From an uncultured Brevibacterium sp. (GTDB taxonomy: Bacteria > Actinomycetota > Actinomycetes > Actinomycetales > Brevibacteriaceae): a stretch of 7,687 bases of DNA. Below the pieces are notes generated by a model. The model was not told where the DNA came from, searched no databases, and saw only the letters and a list, made by a program, of their open reading frames with translations. This document shows, one piece after another, positions 1 to 5,177 of this stretch; within the stretch, counting starts at the first letter, position 1, and the number at the start of each line of letters is the position of its first letter. The DNA lies in assembly GCA_902489215.1 (NCBI GenBank), contig CABTZE010000096.1:1-7687 (forward strand), read 5' to 3'. Both the position numbers and the translations under genes were made by a program.

Positions 1-217
1 AAGCCACGGGGCAGGTGATCGGCGGGGGGGCCCCGGCCGGGCCCACCAAGCCGCACCGCACGGTGATTTAGCGGGCACCCGCGGGCCATCCCACGCTCGG
101 GGCCGCGCCCGCCGCCCCGCGGGGGGGTGGGGCGGGGGGGGGCCGGGTCGGGGAAGGGGGGAAGGGTTTTGGTGGGCCGGGCGGGGGCACCCCCGCCGAT
201 CACCTGCCCCGTGGCTT
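1..217. repeat. Imperfect inverted repeat at contig end (fold-back, probably an assembly artefact)
   Basis: Bases 1-49 are the reverse complement of 169-217 at 46 of 49 positions, and the outer 28 bases match perfectly. Beyond position 49 the arms diverge, and the interior (about 50-168) is dominated by runs of G and C. The outer part of each arm encodes the same YbaK-family peptide (E-A-T-G-Q-V-I-G-G). The plus-strand arm continues into a recognisable but error-ridden extension of that family (A-P-A-G, then P-x-R-T-V), while the minus-strand arm degrades into C runs. I infer a misassembled contig end built from low-quality reads, not a biological hairpin. No gene should be called wholly inside this stretch. 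Confidence 0.8.
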
Positions 218-488
218 CCTTGACCATGTCCGCGTTGGCCCGGCTGATCTTCCCGCCGGTCTGCTCTTCGACAAAGCCCGTGTCCACGCGGTGTGCGCCG
301 GAGGTCATGATGAGCACCGGTTCGCCGTCGAGGCGGAAGATGAGGCTGTTGGCAATCGCGCCTGTCTCAATGCCCAGGTGAGCAGCCGCATCGGCGGCGG
401 TGGGCAGGTGCTCGGTGAAGATCGTGATCTCACCGGTGATGCCCGCTTTATCGAGGTCCGCCTGGACTCGCTGATTTCGTTCGTGCAC
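189..488 (-). CDS. YbaK/EbsC-family aminoacyl-tRNA deacylase-like protein, 3' truncated by contig end
   Basis: About the first 100 residues of a protein of the YbaK/EbsC (prolyl-tRNA synthetase associated) fold. Known members are cytoplasmic enzymes that hydrolyse mischarged aminoacyl-tRNAs, such as Cys-tRNA(Pro) for YbaK. Visible family features are L-G-I-E-T-G-A-I-A-N-S-L-I-F at about 38-51, the hydrophobic strand with T-S-G-A-H-R-V-D near 62-69, and A-T-G-Q-V-I-G-G at 92-99. Position 47, where E. coli YbaK has its essential Lys in K-T-L, is Asn (A-N-S-L). From memory, many actinobacterial homologues share this, so substrate and activity are uncertain. The start is GTG at 486-488, supported by a strong Shine-Dalgarno 7 nt upstream. 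The dcp-like stop lies only 3 nt upstream, indicating an operon. The family is usually about 155-170 residues, so roughly the last third is missing. Below position 189 the two contig-end copies disagree and the reading frame is unreliable. Confidence 0.85.
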
Positions 489-491
489 GGT

Positions 492-2681
492 TCAGACCTC
501 CCGAGGTGCTTCCGGGTGGGTTTCGGCAGGTGCCTCGGCAGGGGAGGTGACGGCGGGGGAGCCGGCGGCTGCCGAGGTGTCGGCGGGGGAGCCGGCTGGC
601 ACCTCGGCCTCGGTCTGTTCTCGGGTTGGCAGACCGCAGCGGCGCAGCAGCGGATCGACGGTGGGCTGTTCGCCGAAGAACTGGGTGATGGCCTGTTCCG
701 GGTCAACTGAGAAGCCCGGCGCCAGAATGGAGCGGCGGAACGCCTGACCCGATTCGGCCTTCAGGCCGCCCTGCTGGTCAAACCATTCGGACACATAAGC
801 GGCCAGCTGTTCCGACCACAGGTACGAGTAGTAGCCGGCCGCATAGCCGAAGCTGAAGGCGTGCATGAAGTACGGCGAACGGTAGCGCGGCTGCACAGAT
901 GGCGAGACCCCGGCGGCAGAAAGCACCTCGGATTCGAAGTCGAGCACCGCCTCGACCTGTTCGCCCGGTTCCAGACCGTGCCACGACAGGTCGAGAAGAG
1001 CAGCAGCCAGGTATTCGATTGTGCCGAAGCCCTGCCCGAACTTCTGCGCCTGCTTGATCTGCTCGACCAGGCTTTCCGGCAGCGGTTCGCCCGTTGTGAT
1101 GTGGCGGGCGTAGTTCGGCAGAACATCCGGGTGGAGCATCCACATTTCGTTCAGTTGGGACGGGAACTCGACATAGTCCCGGGGGACCGAGGTGCCTGCC
1201 CGGCTGGGGTAGGTGGAATCGGCAAACAGTCCGTGCCACACGTGGCCGAACTCGTGGAAGAGCGTGTTGACGTCGTCCAGACTCAGCAGGGCCGGTTCGC
1301 CAGGTGCTGGGCGGGGCACGTTCATCGTCATGGTGATGATGGGCTGTTCGCCCGTCAGACGGGCACCGGTCACAAGTTCCGCCATCCACGCACCGCCGCG
1401 CTTGCTGGGGCGGGTGTACGGGTCGATGCAGACCAAGCCCAGAACCTTGGCGCCCTCGGAGATCTCCCACACCGTAACGGTTTCGTCCCACAGGCGGCCG
1501 GCGAAACGGTCGGTGACGTTTTCAAAGCTCAGTCCGTACAGCACGCTCGCGGCATAGAAAACACCGTCGTGCAGCACCCGGTTGAACTCGAAGTACTTGC
1601 TGATTTCGCTGTGGTCGATGCCGTAGAGCTGCGAACCTACGCGGCGCAGCCAGAACGGGATGTCTTCCGCGGCAAGCCTCTGCGGCTGCGCGGTCTTCTC
1701 AATCGTTTCGAGTTCACGCTGCAGCTGCTGATTGGCGGGCTCCAGCAGCGAAATGAGCAGACTCGAAGCCTGTTCCGGGCTGCCAGCCTGCTGGGGTTCG
1801 ATCGCGTACTCGCTGAACGAGCTGTAGCCCAGCACACCGGCCAGAGCGGCACGCAGCGCCGTAATGTCAGCAACCAGACCGCGGGTATCGCCCTCACCGC
1901 CGCGACTGCAGCGATCAGCCGACGCAGCAAACAGCGCTGAGCGAGTCTCCGGATCGGTGAGCGCCTCAGCCGGCGGCTGCACCGTCGTCGACTCCAAAGG
2001 CAACACCCAGCCGTCAACACCGCGTTCCTGCGCCTGTGCCGCGGCGGCGGCCAGCTGAGCTTCAGTCAGCCCGTCAGGTGAGTACGGGCCGCCGCGTTCA
2101 ATCACAAAAGCCGAAGCGTTGGTTTCGGCCAAGACGGTATTCGCAAAACGGTTCTCCAAACGGGTCAGCTCCGCTGACACCGCTTCGACGCGTTTCTTAC
2201 CGTCATCGTCCAGGCGGGCACCGGCGCGAATGAAATCAGCCAGGAGGAGCTGCAGGTGACGACGGTCTTCCGGCAGAAGGGAAGCATCGCTGATCGCCTC
2301 AAGCCTGTCGAACAGGGCGGAGTTGAGCTCAACGCCGAGGAAAGCCGAGGACAGCTCCGCGTCGATTTCGGTAAGCGCGTCGCTGTTGTCCTCCGTGTGC
2401 GCCGAGCCCTGCAGGACACCTGCCACGGCAGACAGGCGGCGCAGCGGCTCCATCGCCTTTTCCAGGGCGACGACGGTGTTGTAGAAGTCAGCGGGTGATT
2501 CGTCCGAGGCGATCGCCTCGAGATCCTGCTGGAACTGAGAGAGAACGGCTGCCAGCGTGGCACGCAGTTCGTCGGCTGACAGGTGGAAGTCCGGCAGCGT
2601 CAGCGATGCCGGGCGGGTGATCCAAGCGAGCAGCGAATCGGCGGGTGTGCCGTCGTCGGTGTGTTCGGGGATGGTGGACAC
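492..2681 (-). CDS. dcp: M3-family zinc metallopeptidase, peptidyl-dipeptidase Dcp type
   Basis: A 729-residue cytoplasmic M3 peptidase (no signal peptide), expected to trim short peptides; Dcp-type enzymes remove C-terminal dipeptides. The zinc site is H476-E-F-G-H480, with the third ligand Glu505 in D-Y-V-E-F-P-S-Q. G-T-S-V-P-R-D precedes that Glu. The substrate-binding segment Y-R-S-P-Y-F-x-H-A-F-x-x-G-Y-A-A-G-Y-Y-S-Y-L-W (about 600-622) is intact and matches E. coli Dcp closely from memory. The N-terminal helical region (about 25-180) is also typical. The family core ends near residue 687. It is followed by a tail of about 42 residues rich in Ala, Pro, Ser, Thr and Glu that contains two copies of a 10-residue repeat and is not part of the usual enzyme. 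The start is GTG at 2679-2681 with AGAGGAG 6 nt upstream. The gene is the first of an apparent operon with the YbaK-like gene. An oligopeptidase A specificity cannot be fully excluded. Confidence 0.93.
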   Translation of the reverse strand: MSTIPEHTDDGTPADSLLAWITRPASLTLPDFHLSADELRATLAAVLSQFQQDLEAIASDESPADFYNTVVALEKAMEPLRRLSAVAGVLQGSAHTEDNSDALTEIDAELSSAFLGVELNSALFDRLEAISDASLLPEDRRHLQLLLADFIRAGARLDDDGKKRVEAVSAELTRLENRFANTVLAETNASAFVIERGGPYSPDGLTEAQLAAAAAQAQERGVDGWVLPLESTTVQPPAEALTDPETRSALFAASADRCSRGGEGDTRGLVADITALRAALAGVLGYSSFSEYAIEPQQAGSPEQASSLLISLLEPANQQLQRELETIEKTAQPQRLAAEDIPFWLRRVGSQLYGIDHSEISKYFEFNRVLHDGVFYAASVLYGLSFENVTDRFAGRLWDETVTVWEISEGAKVLGLVCIDPYTRPSKRGGAWMAELVTGARLTGEQPIITMTMNVPRPAPGEPALLSLDDVNTLFHEFGHVWHGLFADSTYPSRAGTSVPRDYVEFPSQLNEMWMLHPDVLPNYARHITTGEPLPESLVEQIKQAQKFGQGFGTIEYLAAALLDLSWHGLEPGEQVEAVLDFESEVLSAAGVSPSVQPRYRSPYFMHAFSFGYAAGYYSYLWSEQLAAYVSEWFDQQGGLKAESGQAFRRSILAPGFSVDPEQAITQFFGEQPTVDPLLRRCGLPTREQTEAEVPAGSPADTSAAAGSPAVTSPAEAPAETHPEAPREV
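496..502 (-). promoter_or_regulatory. Ribosome binding site for the YbaK-like gene, inside the end of dcp
   Basis: GGGAGGT on the minus strand, 7 nt before the GTG at 486-488. It lies within the last codons of the upstream peptidase gene (encoding R-E-V) and just before its TGA. It fixes the GTG start and suggests translational coupling between the two genes. Confidence 0.75.
544..596 (-). repeat. Two 30-nt tandem repeat units in the dcp 3' end
   Basis: A 23-nt block beginning GAGGTG and ending GAGCCGGC occurs at 544-566 and again at 574-596 on the plus strand, with a single mismatch (a/t). The period is 30 nt, which keeps frame. On the coding (minus) strand it gives two 10-residue units, V-P-A-G-S-P-A-D-T-S and A-A-A-G-S-P-A-V-T-S (residues 694-713). 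Such a unit could expand or contract by slippage without shifting the frame. Confidence 0.8.
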
Positions 2682-2687
2682 GTGCTT

Positions 2688-2694
2688 CTCCTCT
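2688..2694 (-). promoter_or_regulatory. Ribosome binding site for dcp
   Basis: AGAGGAG on the minus strand, 6 nt before the GTG at 2679-2681. It decides the GTG start of dcp. Confidence 0.7.
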
Positions 2695-2747
2695 AACAGG
2701 CTCGGGCGTCAGACTGTCCCTGCCGACGATGTCAGCCGAGCACTGAG

Positions 2748-2753
2748 TATCGT
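2748..2753 (+). promoter_or_regulatory. Putative -10 box of a leaderless promoter for the MFS gene
   Basis: TATCGT lies 7 nt before the GTG at 2761, and no Shine-Dalgarno sequence precedes that codon. This geometry is typical of actinobacterial leaderless transcripts that start at the first base of the start codon. No convincing -35 hexamer is visible. On the opposite strand an overlapping GATACT (2746-2751) could serve as a -10 for the divergent dcp gene, which is weaker evidence. Confidence 0.45.
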
Positions 2754-2760
2754 GAACTTC

Positions 2761-3999
2761 GTGAGCAGCTTCGACGGATATCCGCGCGGGCACCGGCAGA
2801 CGAAGAAGATCGAAATCGGTCTGCTCGTCGCGGGCCTGGCAACCTTCGTGCTGCTTTACAACACGCAAGCTATTTTGCCCTACTTCACGCGGGATCTGCG
2901 GATCTCCCCGTCACAGTCAGCCCTTTCGGTGTCCGTTGCAACGGCGGGTCTTGCGGTTGGGCTCATTGCGGCAGCCCCCGTTTCTGAGAGGATCGGCAGG
3001 GTTGCGCTCATTCGCTTCTCCTTGCTGTCAGCCAGCGCATTGGGCCTGGTGAGCGCATTCGTCACCGACTGGCCGACCTTCCTCATTCTGCGCTTTGTCA
3101 TGGGTGTTCTGCTAGCCGGGCTGCCCGCCACCGCAGCGGTGTATTTGAAAGAGGAAATCCACCCGGACTACGCGACGGCTGCTACGGGGATCTACATTTT
3201 CGGCACAACGCTCGGCGGTCTGAGCGCTCGCCTGATCACGTCCGGTGTTGTCAGTCTGCACGAACGGCTGGATCTGGGGTCACCCTTCGGGCTGGATGCG
3301 GCGCATTTCGCTTTGTTTGTCTCAGCACTTGTTGCCTCTGTGTGTGCTGTGGGTGCGTGGCTGCTGTTGCCGCAGTCGCGCGGTTTTGCGCCCCACCCGG
3401 TGCATCCGCGGCAGCTTGTCCGCGACTTCGCCAAGGTTTTCACCGACCCTGTCCTGGTGGGCCTGTACGTGCTGGCGTTCTTCGGCATGGGTGCTTTTGT
3501 CGGTACGTTCAATGTTCTTGGCTTCCGTCTTGAGGCAGCCCCCTACGGTCTGTCGGTTGCCGTGGTCGGTCTGCTCTACCTGGCCTATCCGGTGGCAGGT
3601 TTTGTCGGCGCTCGCGCGGCACGGCTGGCTAACCGCTACTCAATGCGGACGGTCATCGTGTTCGGCCCGCTGACGGCTCTTGTCGGGGTGGGCATTCTTG
3701 CGGCCTCGCCTTTGGCGGTCATTGTGTTTGGTCTGCTGGTGCTCGCCTCGGGGTTCTTCATCACCCACTCGATCGCGTCTGCTTGGGTCCCTTCCCGAGG
3801 TGCCGCCCGCCTCGGTCTGCCCGCTCAGGCCGCGAGCATGTACATGCTGTTCTACTACATGGGGTCATCAGCAGCGGGGAACCTCACGCCGGTTGCCTGG
3901 CAGGATTTCGGATGGTGGGGCGTCACCTCGATGACCGGCGCCTTCATGGGTGCGAGCCTGCTGATCGCCATTGGTCTGGCGAAGTCGGAAAAGGCCTGA
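2761..3999 (+). CDS. Major facilitator superfamily transporter, YnfM-like
   Basis: A 412-residue polytopic inner-membrane protein with about 12 hydrophobic segments in two halves, the usual MFS length. The first membrane segment begins near residue 19. A motif-A-like loop between segments 2 and 3 reads P-V-S-E-R-I-G-R (about 73-80). The C-terminal stretch L-P-A-Q-A-A-S-M-Y-M-L-F-Y-Y-M-G-S-S-A-A-G is characteristic of the YnfM/arabinose-efflux-permease-like branch, as is G-I-Y-I-F-G-T-T-L-G-G-L-S-A-R in the first half. Members are presumed proton-coupled exporters of small molecules; the substrate is unknown and cannot be read from the sequence. I chose GTG at 2761 for the leaderless promoter geometry. 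The open frame extends upstream, and GTG at 2752 is an alternative, but that codon would fall inside the -10 box. The gene is divergent from dcp and followed after 32 nt by the AI-2E family gene, which seems to have its own promoter. Confidence 0.9.
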   Translation: MSSFDGYPRGHRQTKKIEIGLLVAGLATFVLLYNTQAILPYFTRDLRISPSQSALSVSVATAGLAVGLIAAAPVSERIGRVALIRFSLLSASALGLVSAFVTDWPTFLILRFVMGVLLAGLPATAAVYLKEEIHPDYATAATGIYIFGTTLGGLSARLITSGVVSLHERLDLGSPFGLDAAHFALFVSALVASVCAVGAWLLLPQSRGFAPHPVHPRQLVRDFAKVFTDPVLVGLYVLAFFGMGAFVGTFNVLGFRLEAAPYGLSVAVVGLLYLAYPVAGFVGARAARLANRYSMRTVIVFGPLTALVGVGILAASPLAVIVFGLLVLASGFFITHSIASAWVPSRGAARLGLPAQAASMYMLFYYMGSSAAGNLTPVAWQDFGWWGVTSMTGAFMGASLLIAIGLAKSEKA

Positions 4000-4019
4000 G
4001 CGCTGCGGCCTGTGGGACC

Positions 4020-4025
4020 TAGACT
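4020..4025 (+). promoter_or_regulatory. -10 box of a leaderless promoter for the AI-2E family gene
   Basis: TAGACT is followed by exactly 6 nt (gaacag) and then GTG at 4032. There is no Shine-Dalgarno sequence. The fit to an actinobacterial leaderless promoter is good, with transcription predicted to begin at the GTG. A weak -35 candidate overlaps the stop codon of the MFS gene (around 3996-4001, 18 nt spacing). Confidence 0.6.
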
Positions 4026-4031
4026 GAACAG

Positions 4032-5102
4032 GTGAGCGCAATCACGATCAACGGCCGGAACGCGAACCCGTTTGTCATCGGGTTCCTCGGCATGCTCGGA
4101 GCAGGACTGGCCTACGGGCTTTTTCATCTGGTCGACGACCTCGCCGGTGTCATCGTCTGCATTGCCTGCGCGCTGTTCCTCGCACTCGGTCTTGAGCCGG
4201 TCATCCGCTTCCTCAACAACCGGGGAATCAAACGCGGATGGGCTGTCACCATCACGTCGCTGGCCGTCGTCATCGTCGCAGCCGGCGTTCTGCTGCTCGT
4301 CGTCCCGCCGGTGGTGCGGCAGGTGCAGCAGTTCATCGGCGACATCCCGCGGATCATCGACGACATCATGCATGAACCGTGGTTTGTGAAGCTTGAAGAC
4401 AACCTGCCGTTCGGCATCGACCTCAACGAGAGCCTTGAGAACGCCGGCACCTGGGCCTCTGATCCCGCGAATCTTGCCAGCATCGGCGGTGGATTCTTGA
4501 CAATTGGTGCGGGAGTGATGACGTTCACCACGAACACCATTATCGTCATCATCCTCACCCTGTACTTCGCTGCGGGACTGCCCCGCATCAAGTCCGCTTT
4601 CTACCGTCTGATGCCGGCACGCAAACGCGAAGATGTCGCTGACGTCACGGAGGAGATCACCGGTTCGGTTGGCCGCTACATCCTGGGCCAGAGCGCGCTC
4701 GCGGCCACCAACGGAGTGCTGTCGGCCGCGTTCCTCACCATCATCGGTGCTCCGCTGCCCGCCCTTTTGGCGTTCATTGCCTTCCTCGGTTCGCTCATCC
4801 CGCTGGTCGGCACGATCTCGGCATCATGCGTCATCGTGGTGTCGTGCCTGATGAGCTCGCCCACCCTGGCGCTCATCGCCGCCATCTACTACCTGGTGTA
4901 CATGCAGATTGAGGCCTATGTCTTCAACCCGCGAATCATGAAGGCTGTGACCGACGTTCCCGGGCCGATCGTGATCATCGCCGCGATTGCCGGAGCGACG
5001 CTCGGTGGAGTGCTCGGGGCTATCGCATCGATTCCTGTCGCAGCGTCACTGCTCATCATCTACCGCAGGGTCGTCGTCCCACGCCAAGACGCCAAGCACT
5101 AG
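4032..5102 (+). CDS. AI-2E family transporter (PerM/YdiK-like membrane protein)
   Basis: A 356-residue integral membrane protein of the AI-2E (UPF0118, PerM/YdiK/TqsA) family. Hydrophobic segments lie near 13-33, 36-56, 70-92, 152-181, 222-240, 243-272, 275-291 and 311-344, consistent with the usual eight. Family signatures are F-L-G-S-L-I-P-L-V-G (251-260), the Q-I-E-A-Y-V-F-N-P-R-I-M block (292-303), and the following V-P-G-P segment with G-A-T-L-G-G-V-L-G-A-I-A-S-I-P-V-A-A (321-338). The soluble loop at about 93-150 after the third segment is normal for the family. Despite the family name, only some members export autoinducer-2; others act in ion or pH homeostasis, so the substrate here is unknown. 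The start is GTG at 4032, set by the leaderless promoter 6 nt upstream. It is 32 nt after the MFS gene on the same strand and convergent with the next gene. Confidence 0.92.
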   Translation: MSAITINGRNANPFVIGFLGMLGAGLAYGLFHLVDDLAGVIVCIACALFLALGLEPVIRFLNNRGIKRGWAVTITSLAVVIVAAGVLLLVVPPVVRQVQQFIGDIPRIIDDIMHEPWFVKLEDNLPFGIDLNESLENAGTWASDPANLASIGGGFLTIGAGVMTFTTNTIIVIILTLYFAAGLPRIKSAFYRLMPARKREDVADVTEEITGSVGRYILGQSALAATNGVLSAAFLTIIGAPLPALLAFIAFLGSLIPLVGTISASCVIVVSCLMSSPTLALIAAIYYLVYMQIEAYVFNPRIMKAVTDVPGPIVIIAAIAGATLGGVLGAIASIPVAASLLIIYRRVVVPRQDAKH

Positions 5103-5137
5103 CGGAAGCCCTCTGAGCACGGGTGGCCGAAACGCGA

Positions 5138-5172
5138 GAGGTGTCAGTGCTGAACCTCAGCACCGACTCCTC
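5138..5172. terminator. Palindromic hairpin between convergent genes, candidate bidirectional terminator
   Basis: A 35-nt near-perfect dyad. The left arm is GAGG-t-GTC-a-GTGCTGA, the loop is ACC, and the right arm is TCAGCAC-c-GAC-t-CCTC. Fourteen base pairs form with two symmetric single mismatches and a 3-nt loop. It lies between the stop of the AI-2E gene (5102) and the stop of the convergent gene (5178-5180), the expected place for a shared terminator. No T tract follows on either strand, so it is not a classical intrinsic terminator. Actinobacteria often use such hairpins. Confidence 0.6.
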
Positions 5173-5177
5173 GGGAA

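Noticed and set aside
69..71. TAG as the natural stop of the YbaK-like gene on the plus-strand arm
   Set aside because: It would shorten the protein well below family length, and sequence quality here is poor; family-like residues continue after it in shifted frames.
118..180. G-quadruplex-forming tracts
   Set aside because: The G runs sit in the loop of the fold-back artefact and probably reflect base-calling noise.
127..381. Open frame reading out of the G-rich left end
   Set aside because: Starts in the artefactual homopolymer region and is antisense to the YbaK-like gene.
778..1491. A 237-codon minus-strand frame overlapping dcp in another phase
   Set aside because: Arg/Pro/Gly-rich shadow of dcp without family features; the dcp frame carries the zinc motif and family blocks.
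861..1940. A 359-codon open frame antisense to dcp on the plus strand
   Set aside because: It lies wholly opposite the well-conserved peptidase coding sequence and shows no recognisable domain. Long antisense frames are common in GC-rich genes.
3992..4011. Small hairpin AGGCC/GGCCT around the MFS stop codon as a terminator
   Set aside because: Only five pairs with a 10-nt loop and no T tract; it overlaps the promoter of the next gene and is not convincing.
4032..5102. Naming the AI-2E family protein as a proven autoinducer-2 exporter (tqsA)
   Set aside because: The family is functionally diverse, and no luxS or quorum-sensing gene is present in the window to support that role.
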